This document shows, piece after piece, positions 24,519 through 33,981 of a stretch of 44,688 bases of DNA; positions within the stretch are counted from its first letter, which is position 1; each line of letters begins with the position of its first letter. Under the pieces are notes generated by a model. The model had not been told where the DNA came from and did no database searches. It saw only the letters and a program-made list of their open reading frames with translations. Both the position numbers and the translations under genes were made by a program. Origin of the DNA: a virus; the IMG/VR virus record IMGVR_UViG_3300017727_002701, positions 1-44,688 of that record, one strand, 5' to 3'.

Positions 24519-25728
24519 TAAATTTTTCTGTGTAGCGCCATTCGTTCATCTATATGCTCATACGACCGGTGAAGTAAAGACTTGTTGTGTTGGCAATACT
24601 ACTTATGGTTCTTTAAAAGAAAAGACTATAGAAGAGATATGGCACAGTGATGAATATAAGACGTTGAGAAGAGATTTTATTGCGGGAGAGATTACACCTG
24701 AAATAGCAAAAAATTGTAGTACTTGTATCAATTTTGAAAACTCTAATATTCACTCTTTGAGAGAAGGTCTTAATGATGAATTCAAAGCATTTGCTGAAAT
24801 AGATGAAAATGCAGATGTAAATCTATTGTATATGGATTTTAGATTCAATAATTTTTGTAACTTCAAATGTCGTGGATGTTATCATGAATACAGTAGTTCG
24901 ATTCATAACGAAGATAAAGGTTCTTCACAAGACCTTATCTTTGCTGGTAAGACAGAAGAAGATTTGTTTGATCAAGTTTATCCTTATTTACCAGACGCAC
25001 AAAAGATTTATTTTGCTGGTGGTGAACCACTAATTCAATGGGAACATTGGAAAATATTAGACAGACTAGAAGAATTGAACCGCACTGATATGAAACTTGT
25101 ATATAATACAAATTTTAGTACCATGAAATATAAACAAAGACATATAACAGAATATTGGAAAAAGTTTAGTGATGTAAAACTCTTGTTAAGTTTAGATGGT
25201 ATGGAAAAAGGAGCAGAGTATTGGAGAAATGGTACTAAGTGGGATAAATTGGTAGAAAACATTAAGAAAGTTAAGAAAGAAACTCCGCACGTTTATATGG
25301 GAGTAACTTGTACTGTTGGATGGGCTAATCTGTATACTGCAATGGATTTTATAGATTATTGTGCTGATAGTGCGAATCCTAACGATGTAGATGATTTTAC
25401 ATTCTTAGATCCAGTAAGAATTAACATTAATGTGTTAGAACAACCAATACACTTCTCAACTCAAAGTGTTCCTGATTGGAAAAAAGAAGAACTTGAAAAA
25501 AGAATCAGAAAAACCTATGATAAATACATTAGCATGGGATTCGAAGATGATTCTTTGTTGGCTAGAAATCTTGTTGCCTTGATTAATTTTATGTGGGCAA
25601 AAGAAGGAGACTCTAGTAGAATAAAAGGGGGTTGGGACCAGATAGTAACGCGAAGAGATGAATTGAGAGATGAGAATTTCTTTGAGGCATTCCCAGAACA
25701 TATAAACATGAAAGAGATAATTGAATGA
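24511..25728 (+). CDS. Radical SAM protein 6 of the tandem array (type B)
   Basis: This encodes 405 residues. CNFKCRGC gives Cys116, Cys120 and Cys123; YFAGGEPLIQ follows. N-terminal FCVAPFVHLYAHTTGEVKTCC (Cys7, Cys25, Cys26) and CSTC (Cys69, Cys72) are type B. SLDGMEKGAEYWRNGTKW corresponds to the core segment, and LRDENFFEAFPEH closes it. The interval between the N-terminal cysteines and the core is shorter than in the type A members. It overlaps the next gene by four bases. Confidence 0.87.
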   Translation: MSDKFFCVAPFVHLYAHTTGEVKTCCVGNTTYGSLKEKTIEEIWHSDEYKTLRRDFIAGEITPEIAKNCSTCINFENSNIHSLREGLNDEFKAFAEIDENADVNLLYMDFRFNNFCNFKCRGCYHEYSSSIHNEDKGSSQDLIFAGKTEEDLFDQVYPYLPDAQKIYFAGGEPLIQWEHWKILDRLEELNRTDMKLVYNTNFSTMKYKQRHITEYWKKFSDVKLLLSLDGMEKGAEYWRNGTKWDKLVENIKKVKKETPHVYMGVTCTVGWANLYTAMDFIDYCADSANPNDVDDFTFLDPVRININVLEQPIHFSTQSVPDWKKEELEKRIRKTYDKYISMGFEDDSLLARNLVALINFMWAKEGDSSRIKGGWDQIVTRRDELRDENFFEAFPEHINMKEIIE

Positions 25729-26990
25729 GTGATGATGTAATTTTTCCTATTAAGACGGCAACTTCTTGTCAGTTTAAATGGTCTTGGAGTACAATATTTT
25801 TATCAAAGGGTACATCAACGAGTTGTCATAGATGTAACCACTGGGAATTTGATTTAAGTACCATTAAAGACTTTCATAATCTTCCTGGTAAAGTTGGTGA
25901 CAGAGAGAAGATGCTTGATGGCTTATGGCCAGGGAATGGTTGTGAGTATTGTAAAAAGATTGAAGATGCTGGTGGCTCTAGTGAGAGAACTGCTTGGATC
26001 AATAAGAAAGATTTGATACCACCAGAAATTGTTGCGGGCGATCTTAAAGCAACTAAAGTTACTCCACGTTTATTAGAAGTTTACTTTACCAACGTTTGTA
26101 ATCAAGCGTGTACATATTGTACTCCTCAGTTTAGTTCTGTTATCGAAGCAGAATATAAAAAGCATGGACCTATTGCCGCTAATCCTAGTTATATGATACA
26201 CAAAAGTGTGGATAACTATCCTCTATATCTACAAAAATTTTGGGAATGGATGGTAGAAAATTCTCATCATCTATATGAGTTTCAGACACTTGGTGGTGAG
26301 CCAATGTATCAAAAAGAATTTGATCAGTGTTTAGACTTCTTTGATAAACATCCTAATCCAAATCTTATTTGGAGAATTTTTAGTAACTTAAAACATGACG
26401 AAGAAAAATTTAAAAAGAAGATTCAAAAAGTAAATGATCTGATTGCCAAAAAGAAGATACGAGAGTTTCATATTGTTGCTAGTCAAGATTGTTGGGGACC
26501 TCAAGCAGAGTATGCCCGTTATGGAATGGACTTAAAAAATTGGGAAACAAATTTAAGATATTGTTTATCTCAAGGCGTACCAGTCAATATACATATGACG
26601 ATCAGTGCAATTACTGTACCTACTTTAGGTGATTTCATTGATAAGATTTATAGTTTGCGTCAAGAATATAAAGCTGGACTATGGATTAGTTCGAATACAA
26701 TTGTTAGACCAGAATGTTTAGATCCTTATATATTTGGCGATAAAATTGCTTTCTACTTAGAAGAAGCAATCTCTAAAATTACTGATCCCAATGATAAAGA
26801 ACAAAAAGAATGTTTAGAGGGCATTCTTAAAGGAATGAATACAAGCACTCTGAATGTACCACAAGTAATTGCATTTGAAAAATATTTAGATGCAATTGAC
26901 TTACGAAGAAATACAAACTGGAGAAAATTATATCCGGTTATAAGTGATATAGTGAAAGATGTTACGGAGAATATAATTGGCACTGGATAA
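25725..26990 (+). CDS. Radical SAM protein 7 of the tandem array (type A-like)
   Basis: This encodes 421 residues. CNQACTYC gives Cys125, Cys129 and Cys132; TLGGEPMYQ is the GGEP motif. N-terminal cysteines Cys15, Cys34, Cys37, Cys73 and Cys76 (SCQFKW, SCHRCNHW, CEYCKKIED) resemble type A. A 22-base DNA identity with radical SAM 1 (26492-26513 versus 17856-17877) encodes the WGPQAEY core segment and suggests recent common origin or exchange. The C-terminus has RRNTNWRKLYPVI instead of FPEL. It overlaps the next gene by 14 bases. Confidence 0.87.
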   Translation: MSDDVIFPIKTATSCQFKWSWSTIFLSKGTSTSCHRCNHWEFDLSTIKDFHNLPGKVGDREKMLDGLWPGNGCEYCKKIEDAGGSSERTAWINKKDLIPPEIVAGDLKATKVTPRLLEVYFTNVCNQACTYCTPQFSSVIEAEYKKHGPIAANPSYMIHKSVDNYPLYLQKFWEWMVENSHHLYEFQTLGGEPMYQKEFDQCLDFFDKHPNPNLIWRIFSNLKHDEEKFKKKIQKVNDLIAKKKIREFHIVASQDCWGPQAEYARYGMDLKNWETNLRYCLSQGVPVNIHMTISAITVPTLGDFIDKIYSLRQEYKAGLWISSNTIVRPECLDPYIFGDKIAFYLEEAISKITDPNDKEQKECLEGILKGMNTSTLNVPQVIAFEKYLDAIDLRRNTNWRKLYPVISDIVKDVTENIIGTG

Positions 26991-28587
26991 TCCTCCAATA
27001 TCTTTCGATCAAGGAGAAAAAATAATATCTTTGTTGGAGCATATGATCTGGTTGTTAGAAGATCAGAATTCCACAAAAGAGATTTCTCATAGAGAGCCTG
27101 GCACTTTGCCTATACCTGCTTTTGGTAGATATGAACGTGCTGAATATCCTGAAGTTTCTTTTAATTTATTCTTTGATAGATCCAAAGAAAGAATAGAGAA
27201 CCCAAATGGTAATGGCGAACTTCTTTATCCACCTAATGGCAGTGATAATAAAGTTTTATACGATACTATTGCACCCCTGATAGGTCACATAAACGGTACG
27301 GTTAGAATATATGATGTTAAAGACTATGAATCTGCTTCAAAAACTTTCGGTAAAAATGATGTAAACATTTATCCTATAGATTTGTGGTTAGAGTTTCCAA
27401 AAATGTTTGGTAATTGTATATCAAATATATCTGTTAAAGCAAGAGAGTTGATTGCAGATAAAAAACTCTCTTTGTTCTTACTTCTTATGGGAGAATCTTT
27501 TGGTTGTGATGAGCATCAATGGATAAAAAAACTTTCTCAGTCTATTATAGGTCATGGACTTGCTGATAGTAAAATTGCAATTTCTTGTGCTGATTTAAAA
27601 TTTAACAAAAATTATGAACAATGGTGTGAAGTGAATCCTGAAATTCCTGCACAGTTTAAATTTAAGAACATAGTTCCTTTTGAATATTTTCAGTTGTTAT
27701 ACTTAATTCAATATTTAAGCAGAACTGGTAGATGGATGCCAGAAGGTAAACCAGCAAAATATGCAACTGAAGGAACATTAAAACCTTTGTCTGAAGCAGA
27801 AGTAATGTTAAATGTTCCTAATTCAGAATCAAAGAAAAAAGATTTTATGTGTATGAATGCTAGAATAAGACCACATAGAATTGCAATGATATCGGAACTT
27901 CATAGACTAGGAATGCATGATAACTTCATTAGTTTATTATTTAGAGGTGAATCAACGGATACTATTACAGGTAGAGGAAACTTACACACGTATATCAAAG
28001 AACAATTCTTTGAAAATGAACAACAAGTCGAATGGTTTGAAACCATGTTTGTCAAAAATAGATTAAAAAGACGTATTATAATGGATGCCCATGAAGAAGT
28101 TATTAGTGATGATAGAATACTTAATAAGAAATATTTTGAAGAGTCTTACTTTAGTCTTGTAACCGAAACTAATTTTGGTTTACCTTTTTATGATAACCCA
28201 GAATTTGCTCTTTATATGCGTAAAGAACCATACAATAGAACAATGTTTATTACAGAAAAAACTTTTAAGCCTCTTGCATATTTTCATCCAATACTCATGT
28301 TAGGATCTCCTGGAACTTTGGCTTTTTTACAAGATGAGGGGTATGAGACATTTCCAGAAATGTTTGATGAGTCTTATGATTTAATGACAGATGATAAAGA
28401 AAGATTTAATGCTGTTGTTAATCAAGCATACACTTGGAGTAAAAAATCAGATGCAGATAAAAGAGAAATCTATGATAGTGTTAAGAAAAAACTACATCAC
28501 AATCATGAACATTTTATAGGCAAATATAATAACTTGAAAAGAAGACAGAATAACTATTTTAGATATATTGGAGGAGTACTCAGATGA
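26977..28587 (+). CDS. Glycosyltransferase-like protein A (first of three paralogues)
   Basis: This encodes 536 residues from TTG 26977; GGAGA at 26966-26970 with seven bases spacing supports this rare start. The C-terminal half contains NARIRPHRIAMISELHR, FSLVTETNFG, FITEKTFKPLAYFHPILMLG, GTLAFLQDEGYETFPEMFDES and a final helix. The TEKTFKP...HP...GF-TF...DESYD order recurs in the proteins at 30498 and 33962 and resembles the nucleotide-sugar half of GT-B/exostosin-like enzymes. The N-terminal 200 residues are specific to this copy. Sugar transfer is inferred; no donor or acceptor can be named. Confidence 0.6.
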   Translation: MALDNPPISFDQGEKIISLLEHMIWLLEDQNSTKEISHREPGTLPIPAFGRYERAEYPEVSFNLFFDRSKERIENPNGNGELLYPPNGSDNKVLYDTIAPLIGHINGTVRIYDVKDYESASKTFGKNDVNIYPIDLWLEFPKMFGNCISNISVKARELIADKKLSLFLLLMGESFGCDEHQWIKKLSQSIIGHGLADSKIAISCADLKFNKNYEQWCEVNPEIPAQFKFKNIVPFEYFQLLYLIQYLSRTGRWMPEGKPAKYATEGTLKPLSEAEVMLNVPNSESKKKDFMCMNARIRPHRIAMISELHRLGMHDNFISLLFRGESTDTITGRGNLHTYIKEQFFENEQQVEWFETMFVKNRLKRRIIMDAHEEVISDDRILNKKYFEESYFSLVTETNFGLPFYDNPEFALYMRKEPYNRTMFITEKTFKPLAYFHPILMLGSPGTLAFLQDEGYETFPEMFDESYDLMTDDKERFNAVVNQAYTWSKKSDADKREIYDSVKKKLHHNHEHFIGKYNNLKRRQNNYFRYIGGVLR

Positions 28588-29729
28588 GAATTGGGTTTAT
28601 TGGTTTTGGTAAATTAGGTCAGCCATGTGGAGAAGTAATTTCAGAAAAAGGACATGATGTAGTTGCATATGATGTAGCCGATGTAGACACTACTGTAGAA
28701 ATGAAAGATTCTATTGAAGAGGTTGTTAAAGATAGAAACATTGTATTCATTGCTGTGCCTACACCACATGATCCAGCATATGATGGTAGCGCACCAACAT
28801 ATCATTTACCACCAAAAGACTTTTCATATGACATTGTAATTGATGTTATAAAAGAAGCAAACAAACACATGAATAAAGATCAATTGTTGGTTCTTATAAG
28901 CACTGTGTTGCCGGGCACTGTACGTAGAGAGTTTGTACCATTAGTTACTAACACTAGGTTTGTATATAATCCATATTTAATTGCTATGGGCACAGTAGCG
29001 TGGGATATGGTAAATCCAGAAATGGTAATGATAGGAACAGAAACGGGAGAGACAACAAAAGAAGCTGGTGAACTTATTTACTTCTATGCAACTATTATGG
29101 AAAATGATCCTCGCTATGTTGTGGGTACATGGGATGAGTGTGAATGTATTAAAGTATTTTACAATACGTTTATTAGTGCCAAGATCGGTCTTGTGAACAT
29201 GATACAAGATGTTGCAGAAACACAGGGCAATATTAATGTAGACGTTGTTACCAATGCACTTAAAGATAGTACCCAAAGAATTATGGGTCCTTCTTACATG
29301 AAAGCTGGAATGGGAGATGGCGGTGCTTGTCACCCAAGAGATAATATTGCATTAAGATATATGGCAGATAATTTAGATTTGAACTATGATCTTTTTGCAG
29401 AAATAATGAAAGCAAGAGATATGCAAGCATCAAATATGGCATCGGCTATACTTAATTTAGGAGATAAGATTTACTTTACTTCAGACAGTTATAAACCAGG
29501 TGTTTCATACACTGCTGGTAGTTACAGTCTATTAGTACAAGAGTATGTAAAAGAAATGGAAGGTGAAGTGGTAGATGATATTGCAGAAGCAGATGTCATT
29601 GTTCTTGTACACCCAGAAGAAACTACGGCAGAAGAACTTGGCAAACACCAAGTTATATTTGATCCGTGGAGAAAATTCACAAGTGATACAAACAAAGTAG
29701 TACATTATGGTAATACGAGAATGCAATGA
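28584..29729 (+). CDS. UDP-sugar 6-dehydrogenase family protein
   Basis: This encodes 381 residues. The N-terminus MRIGFIGFGKLGQP is the NAD Rossmann loop. STVLPGTVRREF and ECIKVFYNTFISAKIGLVNMI match the central helices, and GDGGACHPRD places the catalytic cysteine at about 249, as in UDP-glucose/UDP-ManNAc dehydrogenases. These oxidise the C6 hydroxyl of a UDP-sugar to a uronic acid. The length is slightly under the usual 420-450. Flanked by glycosyltransferase-like and methyltransferase genes with four-base overlaps, it probably supplies a uronate donor or intermediate to that pathway. Confidence 0.85.
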   Translation: MRIGFIGFGKLGQPCGEVISEKGHDVVAYDVADVDTTVEMKDSIEEVVKDRNIVFIAVPTPHDPAYDGSAPTYHLPPKDFSYDIVIDVIKEANKHMNKDQLLVLISTVLPGTVRREFVPLVTNTRFVYNPYLIAMGTVAWDMVNPEMVMIGTETGETTKEAGELIYFYATIMENDPRYVVGTWDECECIKVFYNTFISAKIGLVNMIQDVAETQGNINVDVVTNALKDSTQRIMGPSYMKAGMGDGGACHPRDNIALRYMADNLDLNYDLFAEIMKARDMQASNMASAILNLGDKIYFTSDSYKPGVSYTAGSYSLLVQEYVKEMEGEVVDDIAEADVIVLVHPEETTAEELGKHQVIFDPWRKFTSDTNKVVHYGNTRMQ

Positions 29730-30496
29730 CTATTGAGCAAAAAATAAAAGACTATTGGAATGCTCAACCCTGTAATATCAATCATAGTAAAGAACCTTTC
29801 GGTACTGTAGAATATTTTGACAGTGTAACCACTAAACGCTACAAAGCTGAACCACATATATTAGATTTTGCAGGGTTTCATCTGTGGCGAGGCAAACGTG
29901 TTTTAGAAGTAGGATGTGGTATCGGAACTGATGCAGAGCAGTTTATGCGACACGGAGCAGAATATACTGGCATTGATATCAGTGACGAAAGTTTGCGTAT
30001 TTGTGAACAAAGGGCTGATGTACAAGGATTAAAGGGTAAGTTTATTAATCGAAGTGCTACTGAAAATCTGGAAAACCTTGGCAAGTTTGATTTGGTATAT
30101 AGCTATGGCGTATTACATCATTATCCAAACATAGAACAATCCATACAAAACATTCATGATGTGATCAATCTTAATGGAGAATTCAGATTTATGGTGTATG
30201 CTAAGGACAGTTGGAAATATTCTATGATTCGTAAAGGATTGGATCAGTTTGAAGCCCAAGCAGATTGTCCATATGCTGAAGCATTCACGAGGAATGAAAT
30301 AGAACTCTTATTGAAAGATGACTTTTGGAAAATTGAAAGGTTGCGTCAAGCACATTGTTTCATGTATAATGTAGAGAAGTACAAAAAAGGAATTTTTGAA
30401 TTTGAACCATGGTTTGAATCAATGTCTGAAGTTATGCGTGAAGCAGTAAAAGAGTACTTGGGTTGGCACCTTCTTGTTAAAACACGTAGGATTTAA
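29726..30496 (+). CDS. Class I SAM-dependent methyltransferase
   Basis: This encodes 256 residues. VLEVGCGIGTDAEQFMRHGAEYTGIDISDE is a clean motif I/II, and FDLVYSYGVLHHYPNIEQ is motif IV to post-III of Methyltransf_11-type enzymes. The N-terminus EQKIKDYWNAQPCNINHS is typical of small-molecule methyltransferases in sugar and polyketide pathways. It overlaps the dehydrogenase by four bases and ends just before glycosyltransferase-like B, so O- or C-methylation of the same sugar is likely. Confidence 0.88.
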   Translation: MTIEQKIKDYWNAQPCNINHSKEPFGTVEYFDSVTTKRYKAEPHILDFAGFHLWRGKRVLEVGCGIGTDAEQFMRHGAEYTGIDISDESLRICEQRADVQGLKGKFINRSATENLENLGKFDLVYSYGVLHHYPNIEQSIQNIHDVINLNGEFRFMVYAKDSWKYSMIRKGLDQFEAQADCPYAEAFTRNEIELLLKDDFWKIERLRQAHCFMYNVEKYKKGIFEFEPWFESMSEVMREAVKEYLGWHLLVKTRRI

Positions 30497-30497
30497 A

Positions 30498-31748
30498 ATG
30501 AAAAAAATAATTTTTTGGTATGATAAACAGGATGAAGTTAATTCATGGATTCCCGAATATGATGATTGGTTAAAAGCATCACCTGCCTTTGATAAAGCCT
30601 CTTATGATTATTGGCAAAAATGTTTGGGTATAGTAGATTACGTTGAGCCTTTAAGTAAACATCTTGATATAGAAACTCGTTTTTTATCAGATTGGGAAGA
30701 AAATGATTACTTGAACGTCTATGTACTTTCTATACAGCAACTTATTATCTCTAACTATAATGGCATGGGAACTATCATTGATACTATACCTTATAATACA
30801 CAACAACTTTTAAGAGACAAAAAATTAAAGTTGTTGATACTAAATCATAGAGAAGGATGGCCAGCAGAGAAGTTTTTACCTTCAATACAAGTACATCTTG
30901 ATTATAACAATATGCAAGATATTGATGCTTATGTTTTTACTGCTAACTTAAAAGTAGACGAGAAAATTTGGGCAAGAGATGGTATAAAAAGAATATTTAA
31001 TGTATCAGAGTTTGAAAACATTTCTTTACGACAAAATGAAACAAACGCAGAATATAAAAATAAAGAAAAACAAAATGATTATATTGCTTTAAATAGGATT
31101 GTTAGAACACATCGAATGGCATTATATAGTGAACTTGATAGACTACAACTTCTTGACAAAGGTGCTTTTAGTTTTTTAGGAGAATCTTACTTAAATAAAT
31201 ATCCCAGTGATATTGTAGAAGCAGATAAAGAAGATTACGTTGAAATTTATAAGTTGCTTAGTGGTGCTCAGTTAGATCATTTTGAAAACTTTGAAATGAA
31301 GAAGCACACAGTTGATTCAGCATATTTCTTTTCAAATGATCCTGTTAATTTATACAACACATCATATATTAACTTAATCACAGAAACTCATTTTATGGAA
31401 AACTCTGGGTTTTTAACAGAGAAAATTTTTAAGTCTTTTATTCACTATAAACCATTCTTGTTAATAGGAGAACATGGTAGTTTATCTAGATTGAGAGATA
31501 TGGGATATCATACTTTTTCTGAATTGTTTGACGAGTCTTATGATAACATCTTAAATCCAGCAGAACGTTTTAATGCGGTAATAAATCAACTTAGAAACTG
31601 GTGCGCTAAATCAAAAGATGAAAAAGATGAATTAATTAACAAAGTAGAAAACAAAGTTATCTATAATCATGATTTATTTTTTAGCGAACAGAACATAGAT
31701 AATAAAGTAAAAGAAAACAAATCAATGTTTGAACAAATGGAGAACTAA
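30498..31748 (+). CDS. Glycosyltransferase-like protein B (second paralogue)
   Basis: This encodes 416 residues from ATG 30498, with TAGG a few bases upstream; a longer reading from 30474 lacks a ribosome site. Core elements match paralogue A: LNRIVRTHRMALYSELDRL, YINLITETHF, FLTEKIFKSFIHYKPFLLIG, GSLSRLRDMGYHTFSELFDES and a C-terminal helix. The N-terminal domain reads IIFWYDKQDEVNSWIPEYDDW. It is more AT-rich than its surroundings. Function is inferred as sugar transfer, as for A. A short basic gene follows at once. Confidence 0.6.
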   Translation: MKKIIFWYDKQDEVNSWIPEYDDWLKASPAFDKASYDYWQKCLGIVDYVEPLSKHLDIETRFLSDWEENDYLNVYVLSIQQLIISNYNGMGTIIDTIPYNTQQLLRDKKLKLLILNHREGWPAEKFLPSIQVHLDYNNMQDIDAYVFTANLKVDEKIWARDGIKRIFNVSEFENISLRQNETNAEYKNKEKQNDYIALNRIVRTHRMALYSELDRLQLLDKGAFSFLGESYLNKYPSDIVEADKEDYVEIYKLLSGAQLDHFENFEMKKHTVDSAYFFSNDPVNLYNTSYINLITETHFMENSGFLTEKIFKSFIHYKPFLLIGEHGSLSRLRDMGYHTFSELFDESYDNILNPAERFNAVINQLRNWCAKSKDEKDELINKVENKVIYNHDLFFSEQNIDNKVKENKSMFEQMEN

Positions 31749-31749
31749 A

Positions 31750-31863
31750 ATGAAAGCAATCTGGGACAAAATTAGGGCGCCTTATTTGAGATGGAAACTC
31801 AAAAGAGAATACAGAAAGCGTATTAAAGAACTACAAGAAAGAGATCCTTTTATATATGACTAA
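31750..31863 (+). CDS. Small basic peptide gene (37 residues)
   Basis: ATG 31750 follows GGAG at 31739-31742, inside the end of glycosyltransferase-like B, and the frame ends within the start of the carbamoyltransferase (ATG 31856). The product is dominated by Lys and Arg (WKLKREYRKRIKELQERD), so it would be a short amphipathic basic helix. Its good ribosome site and exact fit between two genes favour it being real. No function is recognised. Confidence 0.5.
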   Translation: MKAIWDKIRAPYLRWKLKREYRKRIKELQERDPFIYD

Positions 31864-33280
31864 TAGAGTTGAATGGGGTATTAGTGCAGGTACGCATGAT
31901 GCTTCTATTACTGTAATGCGTGGTGATGAAATAATATTTGCATCTCATTCCGAAAGATACAGTAGATTAAAGAACGACAAAGATTTAGATGATAGTCTTA
32001 TAACGTCGGCGCTCAAGTGGGGTAAACCAAGTATTGTTTACTGGTACGAAAATCCATTGTTAAAATGGACAAGAAAGAAATGGGCAAAACAACCTAGAGC
32101 GTGGTTAAGTCCTAAAAAATATTTAAAACAATATGGTATTACTGCTCCTATAAAATGGGGCAATCATCATAGAAGTCATATGGCAGCCGGATATTATACT
32201 AGACCATTTGGTGATTGTGCTACTCTTGTTATCGATGCTATAGGTGAGTGGACTACTACAAGCATTTGGAATAATGAACACCTAGTTTGGTCTGATAGTT
32301 ATCCTAAATCTTTTGGACTATTCTATTCTGCATTTACAAGTAGAATTGGACTAAAGCCAAACGAAGACGAATATATTCTTATGGGTATGGCAGCCTATGG
32401 TAATCCTAATAGATTTCATTCAGAAGTATTAGATGTATGGTATTCTGATGTCAACTTACATAAGGGTGTTTCTTGGTGGATGCCAGAACTTACAGAACAA
32501 GATTATTTCGATGTAGCCGCGGCAGTACAAGCAGTTTATGAATCTGAATTTAAGATGATGCTACAAAAAGTTAAAAGAATTACAAATCAAAACAAATTAG
32601 TGTTTATGGGTGGGTGCGCTTTAAACTGTCTTGCAAATAGACTTATACCAGATTACTTTAAAGATCACTGGATAATGCCTAATCCAGGAGACGCTGGATC
32701 ATCACTGGGTGCTATTCTTGCACATAAAAAGAAAGTTGTGCCATTTACTGTATACACTGGTCATACAATATATGGTAAATACCCCGTAGTAAACTTACTT
32801 AAAGAATTGAAAGAAACTGGTATTGCTGGTGTTGCACATGGTAAAGCAGAGTTTGGTCCCAGAGCATTGGGCAATAGAAGTTTACTCGCTGACCCAAGAG
32901 GCAAAGAAATGCAAGACAAAGTAAACAAGATTAAACAACGTCAAGAGTTTAGACCATTTGCTCCTATAGTAAAACAAGAAAATGCAAGCAGATGTTTTGA
33001 TGTAGATACTAGTTTTCATTCTCCTTATATGCAACACGTGGTCAAGTGTAAAGACCCTGATAAGTACCCCGCAATTGTGCATAAAGATGGAACTAGTAGA
33101 GTACAGACTGTCACTAAAAAATCTCATAGAGGACTATATGATCTATTGACAAGGTGGGAAAGAGATACTGGTTGTCCATTGCTCTTGAATACAAGTTTAA
33201 ATATAAAGGGTATGCCTATTGTAAATTCAAGACAAGACGCAATAGATTTTGAAACGGAATATGATGTACGAGTTTTTTAA
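31856..33280 (+). CDS. NodU/CmcH/TobZ-family carbamoyltransferase
   Basis: This encodes 474 residues. WGISAGTHDASITV is the N-terminal nucleotide-fold signature. GNHHRSHMAAGYY carries the metal-binding histidines (His104, His105, His108), FMGGCALNC is at about 250, and EFGPRALGNRS (about 331-341) and LLNTSLNIKG in the YrdC-like C-terminal domain complete the family. These enzymes use carbamoyl phosphate and ATP to O-carbamoylate sugars or antibiotics. The protein is shorter than TobZ (about 570), like other phage members. Flanked by sugar-pathway genes, it most likely carbamoylates a sugar hydroxyl. Confidence 0.9.
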   Translation: MTNRVEWGISAGTHDASITVMRGDEIIFASHSERYSRLKNDKDLDDSLITSALKWGKPSIVYWYENPLLKWTRKKWAKQPRAWLSPKKYLKQYGITAPIKWGNHHRSHMAAGYYTRPFGDCATLVIDAIGEWTTTSIWNNEHLVWSDSYPKSFGLFYSAFTSRIGLKPNEDEYILMGMAAYGNPNRFHSEVLDVWYSDVNLHKGVSWWMPELTEQDYFDVAAAVQAVYESEFKMMLQKVKRITNQNKLVFMGGCALNCLANRLIPDYFKDHWIMPNPGDAGSSLGAILAHKKKVVPFTVYTGHTIYGKYPVVNLLKELKETGIAGVAHGKAEFGPRALGNRSLLADPRGKEMQDKVNKIKQRQEFRPFAPIVKQENASRCFDVDTSFHSPYMQHVVKCKDPDKYPAIVHKDGTSRVQTVTKKSHRGLYDLLTRWERDTGCPLLLNTSLNIKGMPIVNSRQDAIDFETEYDVRVF

Positions 33281-33981
33281 TGAGAATATTAGTTGCAGGT
33301 GATAGTTGGACTCATGGTTGGAATGTAGATCATTCTTGGTGGCATTATTTAGATGAAACTGATATAACTTCTGTTGCTATGTCCGGCGATAGTAACTCAA
33401 TTATCTCTCAAGAAGTTCGTAATATTTGTAGAAAAGAACCCTATGATCTTATAATTGTAGGATGGACAAGTATGTTGCGAATTCAAGATAGTCGAGGTGA
33501 TCCCGCAGTTTGGTGGGCAGAAAATATTAACGAGGATGGTTCTAAAGAATTAGATGATTTCTATCGTAACAACTCTTTGGATTATTTTCAAAATAAAATG
33601 TATGAACACATTCAACAAGTAGAATCTCTACAAACTAAAGTACTACACTTTTCTGTTTTTGGCGACAATTTTGGTAATGTCAAACATAAAATGGATATAT
33701 CTTGTTTAGAATATCTTGCGAATGACAACGGTTATAAATTCATGTATAATGTTCCAACTTTTGAATTTGGTTTATTATCAAATGAAAGAAAAGAAATATC
33801 AAAAATGTTGTTTCGTAAAAAAGAAGACGTATATCCAAATTGGGAACTTGCTCTTTTTGAAAGAGATAAAATACAATTAGATTTTCCTAAGACTGACAAC
33901 TTTCAATTTTGTGGTCATCCTAGCGAGAAAGGACATAAATTATGGGGCGCAAAAATTAACGATGCAATTCGATCATTATAA
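33280..33981 (+). CDS. SGNH/GDSL hydrolase-like protein 1
   Basis: This encodes 233 residues. VAGDSWTHGW is the GDS block with catalytic Ser9, and CGHPSEKGHKLWG (His213, His219) is the C-terminal block V with the catalytic histidine. VGWTSMLRIQD lies where the block III residues are expected. SGNH enzymes remove or transfer acyl groups, for example as sugar O-acetyl esterases. It shares a base with the carbamoyltransferase stop and overlaps glycosyltransferase-like C, so a sugar acyl group is a likely substrate. Confidence 0.75.
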   Translation: MRILVAGDSWTHGWNVDHSWWHYLDETDITSVAMSGDSNSIISQEVRNICRKEPYDLIIVGWTSMLRIQDSRGDPAVWWAENINEDGSKELDDFYRNNSLDYFQNKMYEHIQQVESLQTKVLHFSVFGDNFGNVKHKMDISCLEYLANDNGYKFMYNVPTFEFGLLSNERKEISKMLFRKKEDVYPNWELALFERDKIQLDFPKTDNFQFCGHPSEKGHKLWGAKINDAIRSL

